Assembly (NCBI RefSeq): GCF_030053595.1
Contig: NZ_JASGBQ010000003.1
Coordinates: 1 to 64,000, forward strand
DNA from: Fusibacillus kribbianus
Lineage (GTDB): Bacteria; Bacillota; Clostridia; Lachnospirales; Lachnospiraceae
Length of the DNA: 64,000 bases
Direction of reading: 5' to 3'
Below, piece after piece: positions 32,779 through 40,566 of the stretch (its first letter is position 1; each line of letters starts with the position of its first letter). The translations under genes were made by a program, and so were the position numbers. The notes beneath the pieces were generated by a model. That model was not told the DNA's origin, searched no databases, and worked only from the letters and a program-made list of their open reading frames with translations.

Positions 32779-34194
32779 TTATTTTGAAGGATCGTCTGAC
32801 TTCTTCTTGTAATTGCAGTAGCCCTTCTGCACAAAATGCTGTTTCTCCCAGAGAGCTTCTGCCTCCGGTTTCCAGTTTTCTGCATATTCCCGGCATTTAT
32901 CACAGAGGTGTTCCACGTTCTCCTCTGACTGCAGATCCGTGGAATGAGCTCCGGTCTCATGGACCATTTTCACCAGAATATCCGGATTTTCCAGCATGGG
33001 GCAAGGCCTCAGATGATTTTCATTGAAGGGCTGATTATCCCGGTATGCCATAAACAGCGGCTGTTTCAAAGCCTCCAGAAGAGAAACCTCACGAATATTT
33101 GCACCGGAATAATGGATAAACACGCAGGGCTCCACGTCACCATTGGGATTGATATGGCAGTAATTCCGTCCCCCTGCAATGCAGCCTCCTACAAATTCCC
33201 CGTCATTCTGGAAATCCATGGTATAAATCTGCTTACCTCCCTCTTTTCCGCGAATCTCACGGATCCGGTGGTACATGTATTCTCTCTGTTCTCCGGAAGG
33301 TAAAAGCTCGGGAGCAGCCTCATTTCCCACAGGCATATAGTGGAAATACCAGGAAAACCGGCAGCCCTTTTCGATGATCATATCCAGAAATTCATCGGAG
33401 GTCACGGTTTCCACATTTTTGCTGGTGTAACAGATAGAGGTCCCAAAGAGCTGACCGCTCTTCTTTAAAAGATCCATAGCTTTCATGACCCTGTCAAACA
33501 CCCCCTCACCGCGGCGAAGATCATTGACCTCATTAAATCCTTCCAGACTGATGGAAAGAGACAGATTTCCCATCTTCTTCATTTCCTCACAGAAGGCCTC
33601 GTCCACCAGGGTACCGTTGGTAAACGCATGGAATGCACAGTCATTATGTTTTCTGCACAGGGCAATCACGTCTTTCTTTCGCATCAACGGTTCGCCGCCG
33701 GTCAGCATGTAGAAGTAGATTCCCAGTTCCTTTCCCTGGGTCACAATGTGATCCAGCTCCTCAAAGGTCAGATTCAGCTTATGGCCATATTCTGCCGCCC
33801 AGCACCCGGTACAGTGAAGATTGCACGCGCTGGTCGGATCCATAAGGATCAGCCAGGGAATATTGCACTGATGGACCTCCCTCATTTTCCGGATCGTCTT
33901 CGTTCCATGAAAAGCCGCTTCAAAGCCCAGATTCAGAGCTGTCATTTTCAGTACTTGAGGATCCAGTTCATCCAGCAGACGATTCACGTACTGCATCCAT
34001 TTGGAATCCTGATCCCGGATCATCCTTCTGGCTCCCTCATAGGATTCCGAGCGAAACTGATCTCCCATGAATTTTTCCGTCAGATCCACGATCTGCAAAA
34101 GTCCGGCTTCCCGATCCTTCTGTACATGCTTCAGTGTTGTATCGATCGCCTTTCCAAAAGCTGCTCTTGCTGCCTTATGTGTCAATGTACCCAT
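32779..34194 (-). CDS. Radical SAM protein with C-terminal SPASM-like cysteines
   Basis: This 471-residue protein carries the radical SAM CxxxCxxC motif CNLHCTGC (Cys124, Cys128, Cys131), GGEPLMRKKDV, and a C-terminal cysteine cluster (CIAGGRNYCHINPNGDVEPC, then CPM and CDKC), typical of SPASM domains that hold extra iron-sulfur clusters. A helical region of about 110 residues precedes the core. Relatives modify peptides or lipids, but no precursor peptide is seen nearby. The ATG follows a GGAGGAC site. It is monocistronic between tetR and mntP. Confidence 0.85.
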   Translation of the reverse strand: MGTLTHKAARAAFGKAIDTTLKHVQKDREAGLLQIVDLTEKFMGDQFRSESYEGARRMIRDQDSKWMQYVNRLLDELDPQVLKMTALNLGFEAAFHGTKTIRKMREVHQCNIPWLILMDPTSACNLHCTGCWAAEYGHKLNLTFEELDHIVTQGKELGIYFYMLTGGEPLMRKKDVIALCRKHNDCAFHAFTNGTLVDEAFCEEMKKMGNLSLSISLEGFNEVNDLRRGEGVFDRVMKAMDLLKKSGQLFGTSICYTSKNVETVTSDEFLDMIIEKGCRFSWYFHYMPVGNEAAPELLPSGEQREYMYHRIREIRGKEGGKQIYTMDFQNDGEFVGGCIAGGRNYCHINPNGDVEPCVFIHYSGANIREVSLLEALKQPLFMAYRDNQPFNENHLRPCPMLENPDILVKMVHETGAHSTDLQSEENVEHLCDKCREYAENWKPEAEALWEKQHFVQKGYCNYKKKSDDPSK

Positions 34195-34257
34195 AATTTT
34201 GTCCTCCGTTTCTTTTTTGTTTCTTTTGTTCCATTGCCAGGGATCCGTCTGTGCCTG

Positions 34258-34833
34258 TTATGTCAGATACCTGACTGTAATCTCCACGCCGATCCCCGTC
34301 AGGATGATTCCGCCAATAATATGTGCCTTGTACTTTTGTTCATATCCCAGCAGATAACCTGTATAAATCCCCAGCACTACGGCCAAAACCGTCATGACCC
34401 CCACTGCAGCTGCCTCCTCCAGGAGTCCGGTCTCCATAAAGGCAAAACCAACTCCTGTAAGAAATGCATCCACGCTGGTGGCCATACTCAGAAGACACAT
34501 TTCCTTTATACTGCCCCAGGCCTCCAGTCGCTCCTGAATCGGACGTCCCCGAATTCCCTTGTACAGCATATAAATTCCGACTCCCATCAGGATAATTGCT
34601 GTAAGTCCATACCATATCCTTCCGATTCTGTAAGAGCGCTCTGCAAAAGCCGGAATTACCATAAACAGATTTCCTGCCAGCAAGGAACAGATCTGCCAAA
34701 CTGAAAAAATCAGACACATCTGCAGCAGCTTTTTCGCCTCAATTTTTCTCACTACCGCGCCCTTGCAGATCGCCACTGCATATACATCAAGGGAAAGTCC
34801 TATGGAGGTAAACACAAGCTCCCATCGATTCAT
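34258..34833 (-). CDS. MntP-type manganese efflux protein
   Basis: This 191-residue membrane protein belongs to the MntP/DUF204 family: six segments, with the duplicated metal motif seen as SLDVYAVAICKG (residues 14-25) and ATSVDAFLTGVGF (about 117-129). The first copy has Val-Tyr where MntP usually has Ala-Phe, so the substrate could differ. MntP genes often sit behind a yybP-ykoY riboswitch, but I do not see one here. The ATG follows GGGAGA. Confidence 0.8.
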   Translation of the reverse strand: MNRWELVFTSIGLSLDVYAVAICKGAVVRKIEAKKLLQMCLIFSVWQICSLLAGNLFMVIPAFAERSYRIGRIWYGLTAIILMGVGIYMLYKGIRGRPIQERLEAWGSIKEMCLLSMATSVDAFLTGVGFAFMETGLLEEAAAVGVMTVLAVVLGIYTGYLLGYEQKYKAHIIGGIILTGIGVEITVRYLT

Positions 34834-34943
34834 ACTTTCATCTCCCGTCTCAGATCAGTGCTGTGTTAAATTTAATATTTTATTATTATAAAGTCTTTCG
34901 TTTTTTCTTCCCACATACACTTTTCTCGCATTATCGCAAAAAA

Positions 34944-34969
34944 AATGACACTTTCACAAAAGTGTCATT
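34944..34969 (-). terminator. Minus-strand terminator
   Basis: AATGACACTT and AAGTGTCATT form a 10-bp stem with a 6-nt loop, followed on the minus strand by eight T. The nearest upstream minus-strand operon is plsC-udp, which ends at 35337. This is the first clear terminator after it, about 370 bp downstream. Confidence 0.75.
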
Positions 34970-35001
34970 AAAAGCCGGGTAAAATCGTCTGTTCCGTATG
35001 A

Positions 35002-35030
35002 TTGATTTCCTGTTCGAATGCAGGTATACT
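35002..35030 (+). promoter_or_regulatory. Promoter for the small membrane protein leader
   Basis: TTGATT (35002-35007) and TATACT (35025-35030) are separated by 17 bases, a good vegetative sigma-type promoter. The same -35 box, same spacing and near-identical -10 box occur in front of the similar leader at 40466. Confidence 0.65.
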
Positions 35031-35041
35031 GTTCTTAGCAT

Positions 35042-35139
35042 CAGTGAACAGCGGCCATCGTGGCCCCTGTTCACCGACGCCGGTATTCCATATGAGATTA
35101 CATCATCTACCCGCATCACGGGTATCGGAGGAATCTTCC
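35042..35139 (+). promoter_or_regulatory. Structured 5' leader, copy A (class unknown)
   Basis: The transcript should start near 35037. GTGAACAG/CTGTTCAC and GGCC/GGCC form a long hairpin (35044-35074) with one internal mismatch, followed by CGACGCCGGTATTC, then a small hairpin ACCCG/CGGGT (35109-35123) that ends four bases before the GGAGG site. The same order of parts, with compensating base changes in the first stem, is found at 40466-40566. It looks like a cis-acting RNA switch or protein-binding leader; I cannot name a known class. Confidence 0.5.
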
Positions 35140-35358
35140 ATGAAAAAGATCAAACAAATTGCCTGCATCATCGGCGCAGTTCTTCTGGCCGGTATTTATC
35201 TTCTTGCTCTGATATTTTCCATTACCGACCACTCCCAGGCCAAATCCTGGCTGAGTGCTGCCATTTATGCAACTATAGCCGTACCTGTTCTTCTATACGC
35301 TTTTCTCCTGATCACAAAGGCTCTGGACAGAAAGCATCACGATGAGGATCCTTCCTGA
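35140..35358 (+). CDS. Small two-segment membrane protein, unknown function
   Basis: This 72-residue protein has two membrane segments (IACIIGAVLLAGIYLLALIF and AAIYATIAVPVLLYAFLLI) joined by a short polar loop and a charged tail (KALDRKHHDEDPS). I do not recognise it. The ATG at 35140 follows GGAGG and a structured leader. Its 3' end overlaps the convergent udp gene by 22 bp, and antisense transcription from plsC-udp probably crosses it. Confidence 0.7.
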   Translation: MKKIKQIACIIGAVLLAGIYLLALIFSITDHSQAKSWLSAAIYATIAVPVLLYAFLLITKALDRKHHDEDPS

Positions 35359-36095
35359 ATCAAAAGCTCCACCGCATGAACGGCTGCCCGGATCGCAAGG
35401 GTCGTATCATGACAATGTGGATCGGAAAGTCCCTTCTTTTTCCGTTCCTGATTCCAAACTGTATTCAAAATACATCCGGCCCGAACGCCGAGAACCTGCG
35501 CCACGATATAGAGGGCCGCGCTCTCCATCTCCGAGGCCAGGCAGCCGGCTTTGATCCACATCTCCCACTTTTCTTCCAGTTTTTTTCCGCAGGGCATCCG
35601 TTCCGGGCTGTGCTGCCCGTAAAAGCTGTCCTTACACTGAACAATTCCCAGATGGAATCTTGCCCCAAGCTCCTTCGCCGACTGGCGGAGTGCAGCTGTC
35701 ACGTCAAAATCGGCGACCGCCGGAAATGCGAGATCCACATATTCTTTGGAAGTTCCCTCCATGCGGATCGCTCCGTTGGCGATCACCAGATCACCGCCCA
35801 TGACTTCCTCTGCCATCCCGCCGCAGGTTCCTACGCGAATCATGGTATCCACACCGGTCTGATAAAGCTCCTCCACCCCAATGGCAGTGGACGGTCCTCC
35901 CATTCCGGTAGACATAACAAGCACCTTTTCTCCGGACAGCTCCCCGATCCATGTAGTATATTCCCGGTTCTGTCCCAGAAGACGGGGATTGTCCAGATAT
36001 CCCGCGATTTTCTCTACCCGTCCCGGATCTCCGGGCAGGATCGCATATCTTGCTCCGTGACTGTCGTCAAGTCCGATATGATACATTTTTTCCAT
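35337..36095 (-). CDS. udp: Nucleoside phosphorylase, uridine phosphorylase type
   Basis: This 252-residue protein cleaves nucleosides with phosphate to give a base and (deoxy)ribose 1-phosphate. Family motifs are AILPGDPGRV, MSTGMGGPSTAIGVEEL, IRVGTCGGM and ASEMESAALY. Uridine phosphorylase is the closest match, but purine nucleoside phosphorylases of this superfamily cannot be excluded. It starts two bases after plsC and shares its operon. Confidence 0.87.
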   Translation of the reverse strand: MEKMYHIGLDDSHGARYAILPGDPGRVEKIAGYLDNPRLLGQNREYTTWIGELSGEKVLVMSTGMGGPSTAIGVEELYQTGVDTMIRVGTCGGMAEEVMGGDLVIANGAIRMEGTSKEYVDLAFPAVADFDVTAALRQSAKELGARFHLGIVQCKDSFYGQHSPERMPCGKKLEEKWEMWIKAGCLASEMESAALYIVAQVLGVRAGCILNTVWNQERKKKGLSDPHCHDTTLAIRAAVHAVELLIQEGSSS

Positions 36096-36097
36096 GA

Positions 36098-36823
36098 CTA
36101 CTCCTCCTTCCAGTCCGATGCATATTCCCTCATAATCTCTTCGATCCGCTCCTTCACAAGAGCTGCGATCTCCGTCGTCTTCATTCCCTTGTAATCCTCA
36201 TAATACAGAGGCTTCAGGTAATGAATCTGCACAGTAAGCTTTTTGATGGAGCTGGTATCGAAAGCCTTATAGCTGTCAATGACCGCCACCGGTACGATGG
36301 GACATTTCGCATTGACTGCACTCTTGAAGCTTCCGCCCTTAAAATCCAGAAGATGGTTTCCGTTTCTGCTTCTTGTCCCTTCCGGGAAAATCAGATAATT
36401 CCGTCCTTCCTTTACCTCTTTGGTCATCTGGTTGATCACCTTCAGAGACGCCCGGATATCGTCCCGGTCCATGCACTGTCCCTTCAGAAGGATCCGCACC
36501 TGCTTCAGAAGAATGGTATTTTCCACCTCCTTTTTCATTACAACCGTAAACGGCTGAGGGGAAGTTTCCAGAAATCCAAGTACATCAAACAGACCCTGAT
36601 GGTTTGGAAACATAATATAACCGGGTTCCTCAGGCAGATTGGAAAGGCCATGGGGCTCAATAGTCACCCGTCCTGCCCGGTTGGCATGAATGGTAACATG
36701 GCGCAGTAGCTCAAACTTTTCTTTCTCCGTATGCCTGTCATTCCTCCCCCAACTCCAGATCTTAAAAAACCAGATGGGAGCCATGATAAACAGCCGAACC
36801 ACCATCAGCACAATTCGTTTCAT
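36098..36823 (-). CDS. plsC: 1-acyl-glycerol-3-phosphate acyltransferase
   Basis: This 241-residue membrane-bound enzyme adds the second acyl chain to make phosphatidic acid. It has an N-terminal hydrophobic segment, the catalytic NHQGLFDVLG (HX4D), FPEGTRSRNG and the PIVPVAVIDSYKAF region. AGAGGAA precedes the ATG. It is first in an operon with udp; no functional link between the two is obvious. Confidence 0.9.
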   Translation of the reverse strand: MKRIVLMVVRLFIMAPIWFFKIWSWGRNDRHTEKEKFELLRHVTIHANRAGRVTIEPHGLSNLPEEPGYIMFPNHQGLFDVLGFLETSPQPFTVVMKKEVENTILLKQVRILLKGQCMDRDDIRASLKVINQMTKEVKEGRNYLIFPEGTRSRNGNHLLDFKGGSFKSAVNAKCPIVPVAVIDSYKAFDTSSIKKLTVQIHYLKPLYYEDYKGMKTTEIAALVKERIEEIMREYASDWKEE

Positions 36824-36896
36824 TCGGTTCCTCTTTTCTCATCCGAGTTTCGCAGGATCCCGCTTATCGGATACTCGTTTTTCTTTTGGAACATGA

Positions 36897-36933
36897 TACC
36901 CCCGGTCTGCCCATCTTACCGCAAACCGGGGGT
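36897..36933 (-). terminator. Hairpin after the sugar isomerase gene
   Basis: ACCCCCGGT and ACCGGGGGT arms form a strong GC-rich stem 41 bp past the isomerase stop codon. The sequence after it on the minus strand lacks a T run, so it may slow rather than end transcription. Confidence 0.5.
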
Positions 36934-36973
36934 AATGTTTCTCTTATGCAGTCAAACCGCATCCCTTACCGCT

Positions 36974-38443
36974 CTATGCGAAAGGATTCTCACTGGGATA
37001 CAGCATTCCCTTAGGCTGATTAAAACCAATATCTTCTACGCCGAGATAGCGGAAAACATCATAGAGGGCTTTTCCGAAATGACCAAAGGCAACCGCACCG
37101 TGATGAGGGAAGTTCTTCTCAACAAGCACATGGCGATAGAAGCGTCCCATTTCAGGAATTGCGAATATGCCGATTCCGCCGAAAGATCTGGTAGCCACAG
37201 GCAGAACCTCTCCCTCTGCCACATAAGCCCGCAGCTTGCTGTCGGCAGTGCTCTGCAGACGGAAGAAGGTAATATTTCCGGGTACGATATCTCCCTCCAG
37301 AGTTCCCTGGGTGGATTCCTCCGGAAGTGTTCTCGTCATGATCAGCTGGTATTTCATCTCACAGGACACCAGCTTGCCGGATGCAGTATTGCCGCAATGG
37401 AAGCCCATGAAGGTATCCTTATGTGTATATTCATATCTGCCCTTAATGCTCTCTGCATACATATCTGCAGGAACTGTGTTGTTGATATCAAGCAGAGTAA
37501 CCGTATCCTGGCTGACAACGGTTCCGATGTATTCGCTGAGAGCACCGTAAATATCCACCTCGCAGGATACCGGAATTCCTCTTGCAGTCAGGCGGCCATT
37601 GACATAGCAGGGAACAAAGCCGAACTGGGTCTGGAAGGCAGGCCAGCATTTTCCGGCGATAGCGACATAGGATCTGGATCCCTTGTGTGCCTCGATCCAG
37701 TCTAAAAGGGTCAGCTCATACTGAGCCAGACGGGAAAGCACCTCAGGCTTTTTATTTCCTGATCCCAGGTCTGCTTCCATATCCTTGACCACATCAGGAA
37801 TTCTCTCGTCATCGGCATGCTTTTTGAAAGACTCAAACAGATCCAGCTCAGAATTCTCCTCAATCTCCACACCCAGATCGTACAGGCGCTTAATGGGTGC
37901 ATTGCAGGCAAGGAAGTCCTGAGGGCGGGGACCGAAGGTAATGATCTTCAGGTTTTTAAGTGCAACTGCCACCCTTGCCACAGGCAGGAATTCATGGATC
38001 ATATCTGCACATTCTTCTGCTGTGCCGACGGGATATTCGGGGATATATGCACGGATCTCACGGAGTTTCAGATTGTAGCTGGCATTGAGCATACCGCAGT
38101 ATGCATCACCACGTCCCTGGATCAGATCCTCCTGGGTTTCCTCAGATGCTGCCACAAACATCACCGGGCCTCCGAACTCTTTGGCCAAAAGAGTCTCAGA
38201 CGATTCCGGTCCAAAGTTTCCAAGATAAACCACAAGGGCATTGCAGCCCGCTTCGCGTACCTCAGCAAGAGCCCTTCTCATATGAAGCTCATTTTCAACG
38301 CAAGTGGGACATTCAAAAATCTCTCCATACTTTTTCTGATATGCCGCAACAAGAGCCTTTCTACGGTTCACAGATAAAGTCATCGGAAAGCAGTCACGAC
38401 TCACTGCCACTACACCGACTTTAACATCGGGAATATTGTTCAT
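36974..38443 (-). CDS. L-fucose/L-arabinose isomerase-family protein
   Basis: This 489-residue protein belongs to the FucI/AraA-like isomerase superfamily (COG2407): VGVVAVSRDCFPMTLS and RREAL-like RRALAEVREAGCNALVVYLGNFGPE at the start, CWPAFQTQFGFVPCYVNGRL and CEVDIYGALSEYIG in the middle, and MGFHCGNTASG near the end. These enzymes interconvert aldoses and ketoses with manganese. Its place after the dihydroxyacetone kinase gene and opposite a LacI gene supports a sugar-catabolic role. The sugar is unknown. Confidence 0.8.
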   Translation of the reverse strand: MNNIPDVKVGVVAVSRDCFPMTLSVNRRKALVAAYQKKYGEIFECPTCVENELHMRRALAEVREAGCNALVVYLGNFGPESSETLLAKEFGGPVMFVAASEETQEDLIQGRGDAYCGMLNASYNLKLREIRAYIPEYPVGTAEECADMIHEFLPVARVAVALKNLKIITFGPRPQDFLACNAPIKRLYDLGVEIEENSELDLFESFKKHADDERIPDVVKDMEADLGSGNKKPEVLSRLAQYELTLLDWIEAHKGSRSYVAIAGKCWPAFQTQFGFVPCYVNGRLTARGIPVSCEVDIYGALSEYIGTVVSQDTVTLLDINNTVPADMYAESIKGRYEYTHKDTFMGFHCGNTASGKLVSCEMKYQLIMTRTLPEESTQGTLEGDIVPGNITFFRLQSTADSKLRAYVAEGEVLPVATRSFGGIGIFAIPEMGRFYRHVLVEKNFPHHGAVAFGHFGKALYDVFRYLGVEDIGFNQPKGMLYPSENPFA

Positions 38444-38506
38444 TTTTCCTTCCTCCTTTTATCATGATCATTTCGGCATGCGAATGCCTGTCATGTTTCC
38501 AGTATA

Positions 38507-40222
38507 TCACAAACTCTGCTCAAATGCATCCATAATCAGCATTGCAACTGCAGCTCCGGGATCCTTCAGGCTTCTGGAAGCCTCTCCGCGGGTAGCAGCT
38601 CTTCCGTGAACAGCGATCATCGACGTGGTATTCTCAAAGCCCTTCTGTGCTGCTTCCTTTGCATCCTTTGCAGCAGCATTCAGATCCTTGCCTGCTGCCT
38701 GAGCTGCCTTGAGCGCTTCCACAGCGGGAACCATACCATCCAGGAAGGTCTTATCGCCGACCTTTGCCTTGCCCAGCGCCATAACGCCCTCTGCATAGCC
38801 TTCAAAAAGCTCCACGCTCTCAGCCAGGCCTGTTTCGGTCTTTCCGCGAAGCTTCTTGCCTGCCTGCATAAGACCGGAAGCCATCAGAGTACCCATGGTG
38901 GAAGGTACTGCGATGGACATGGCCTTGCCTGCCGTGTACAGCAGCTTGCCGGAATCCGTTTCTCCTGTACCGTGAACTGCCTTGTAAGCAGCTGCAAAGC
39001 CGTCGGACATGGTAAGGCCCAGATCACCATCGCCTACCACGCTGTCCAGATCAATCAGATAATCCTTGTGTTCCGCCATGATCTCGCTGACCTTCTTGAG
39101 GAATTCAACCAGGCTGTTGACATCCTCGCCATTCTTTTCCTCTGCAGAGCCTTCAGCTGCTGTGCCTGCAGCCTTCTTCACATCCATCTTCACAGTGCCT
39201 TCCTCAGATACGCTGCCCTGATGGAAGAAGGGAGTCTGTGCGGGTTCCTCAAGAAGAGACTCCAATTCCTCATCCAGCTTCAGAACGGAAATGGATACGC
39301 CAGCCATCTCCAGAGCGGTCGCATATTCGCCCACATAATATCTCTTCACTGTAATATTTCTGCTCTTCAGGATCGAATCGATCTTTCTCGTAACGATATA
39401 CTGCTCATCGAGAGTCGTCGCACCGAGGCCATTGACCAGAACAGCAACACGGCTTCCGTCGATCTCATCAAAATCAGCCAGGATCTTCTCCATCATCTCT
39501 TCCACGATCTGATCTGCCGGCTCCAGCTTGCCGCGGCGGATACCGGTCTCACCGTGGATACCCATACCGATCTCCATCTCATCGTCGCCGATGGAGAAAC
39601 CGGGATGACCCACTCTGGGAACGATACAGGGAGTCAGCGCCACACCCATGGTACGGACGCTTGCCGTAGCTTTCTCTGCGACGCGCTTCACATCATCCAG
39701 ACTCATCATTCTGTCGGCTGCTGCGCCTGCACACTTGTATACAAAGAAGATACCTGCCACACCGCGGCGGATGCTCTTCTCTCCTTCCGCAGGCAGCGGA
39801 CCGGAAGCAACATCATCTGCTCCCAGAACAGTCTCCACACGGATTCCCTCCTCAAATTCTGCCATCTCTGCAGCCATATTGAAATTGAAGATATCTCCGT
39901 TGTAATTTCCGTAAATATAAAGAACTCCGGCACCGGAATCAATGGCCTTCGTCACTGCCAGCATCTGCTCGGAGCTGGGAGACTGGAACACATCACCCAC
40001 ACAGCAGCCGTCCAGCATACCTCTTCCCACGTAGCCCAGAAACAGAGGAAGATGTCCGGATCCGCCGCCGGTAGCAATACCAACCTTGCCCTCTTTCTTG
40101 TTTGCCGTAACCAGGCAGCGCAGATCATCTGCCACATAAGTCACAAGATCCGGATGAGCCACATAAATGCCCTCCAGCATCTCATCTACGTAATTTTCCG
40201 GTGCATTGATAATTTTCTTCAT
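38507..40222 (-). CDS. Dihydroxyacetone kinase, fused DhaK-DhaL
   Basis: This 571-residue protein joins a DhaK domain (residues 1-330: GIATGGGSGHLPLFLGYVG, and the substrate-binding His in GMGIHGETG) to a DhaL domain (residues about 365-571: DLDSVVGDGDLGLTMSDGF and STMGTLMASGLM), with a linker rich in Ala, Glu and Lys. The fused form uses ATP rather than PEP. It phosphorylates dihydroxyacetone or a related small ketose or aldehyde. MKKIINAPENYV at 40222 follows GGAGGG. First gene of an operon with the isomerase. Confidence 0.9.
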   Translation of the reverse strand: MKKIINAPENYVDEMLEGIYVAHPDLVTYVADDLRCLVTANKKEGKVGIATGGGSGHLPLFLGYVGRGMLDGCCVGDVFQSPSSEQMLAVTKAIDSGAGVLYIYGNYNGDIFNFNMAAEMAEFEEGIRVETVLGADDVASGPLPAEGEKSIRRGVAGIFFVYKCAGAAADRMMSLDDVKRVAEKATASVRTMGVALTPCIVPRVGHPGFSIGDDEMEIGMGIHGETGIRRGKLEPADQIVEEMMEKILADFDEIDGSRVAVLVNGLGATTLDEQYIVTRKIDSILKSRNITVKRYYVGEYATALEMAGVSISVLKLDEELESLLEEPAQTPFFHQGSVSEEGTVKMDVKKAAGTAAEGSAEEKNGEDVNSLVEFLKKVSEIMAEHKDYLIDLDSVVGDGDLGLTMSDGFAAAYKAVHGTGETDSGKLLYTAGKAMSIAVPSTMGTLMASGLMQAGKKLRGKTETGLAESVELFEGYAEGVMALGKAKVGDKTFLDGMVPAVEALKAAQAAGKDLNAAAKDAKEAAQKGFENTTSMIAVHGRAATRGEASRSLKDPGAAVAMLIMDAFEQSL

Positions 40223-40251
40223 TTTAAAACCCTCCACTCAAATTAGTATTG

Positions 40252-40263
40252 CTAAAATTTTAG
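40252..40263. promoter_or_regulatory. Candidate operator upstream of the Dha kinase gene
   Basis: CTAAAATTTTAG is a perfect 12-bp palindrome 30 bp upstream of the Dha kinase start codon. A second TAAAATTTTA lies at 40402-40411 on the LacI side. The pair may bind the adjacent LacI protein, although the sequence lacks the usual central CG of that family. Confidence 0.4.
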
Positions 40264-40401
40264 TCTTCCTTTTTCTGCTATGATTTAATACTAGCAATTT
40301 CCGTTGTTCTTGTCAATATTCTTCCGTCACTTTTTCATTTTCTTTTCCCGTTTTGATCTGTTTTTTATTCAATTCTTCCATATCACCTCCTTCTCAGTCA
40401 A

Positions 40402-40411
40402 TAAAATTTTA
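40402..40411. promoter_or_regulatory. Second candidate operator on the LacI side
   Basis: TAAAATTTTA (within ATAAAATTTTAGAT) repeats the core of the palindrome at 40252-40263. It lies just upstream of the LacI promoter. Confidence 0.35.
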
Positions 40412-40431
40412 GATTTCAGAAAAAATTTTTG

Positions 40432-40460
40432 TTGATTTTAGAACTTTCTCATGCTATAAT
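40432..40460 (+). promoter_or_regulatory. Promoter for the LacI gene leader
   Basis: TTGATT (40432-40437) and TATAAT (40455-40460) are spaced by 17 bases, close to the ideal vegetative promoter and matching the one at 35002-35030. Confidence 0.75.
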
Positions 40461-40465
40461 AATGT

Positions 40466-40566
40466 CAGTAAACAGAGGACATTACGGTCCTCCTGTACAA
40501 CGACGCCGAATTCACGAAATATGGGAAGGAGCGAGCCGCTGCAAAACAGTGCCGGCTTGGAGAAAC
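40466..40566 (+). promoter_or_regulatory. Structured 5' leader, copy B (class unknown)
   Basis: ACAG-AGGAC pairs with GTCCT-CTGT (one bulged C) around an ATTACG loop, followed by CGACGCCGAATTC and then a hairpin AGCC/GGCT (40534-40557) that ends just before the GGAG site of the LacI gene. CAGT, AACAG, GG-CAT and CGACGCCG are shared in position with copy A at 35042. It has the same length class (about 100 nt) and the same promoter type. Confidence 0.5.

Larger units (their letters stand above)
34834..35139. other. Intergenic region between mntP and the small membrane protein
   Basis: This 306-bp stretch holds the mntP upstream region (minus), a minus-strand terminator at 34944-34969, and on the plus strand a promoter (35002-35030) and structured leader (35042-35139). 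No other gene is seen. Confidence 0.6.
40223..40566. other. Divergent control region between the Dha kinase and LacI genes
   Basis: This 344-bp stretch holds the upstream region of the Dha kinase operon (minus) and the promoter and structured leader of the LacI gene (plus). It contains two copies of a TAAAATTTTA palindrome (separate entries) and is AT-rich. No further gene is seen. Confidence 0.6.

Noticed and set aside
34834-35000. A yybP-ykoY manganese riboswitch before mntP
   Set aside because: The family often has one, but I could not find its conserved sequence; the hairpin here is better read as the plsC-udp terminator.
38606-40246. A 546-codon open frame antisense to the fused Dha kinase
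   Set aside because: Composition and lack of motifs mark it as a shadow of the kinase gene on the other strand.
40252-40263. CTAAAATTTTAG as a Fur- or PerR-type box
   Set aside because: It lacks the 7-1-7 TGA...TCA layout of the other two boxes and sits beside a LacI gene.
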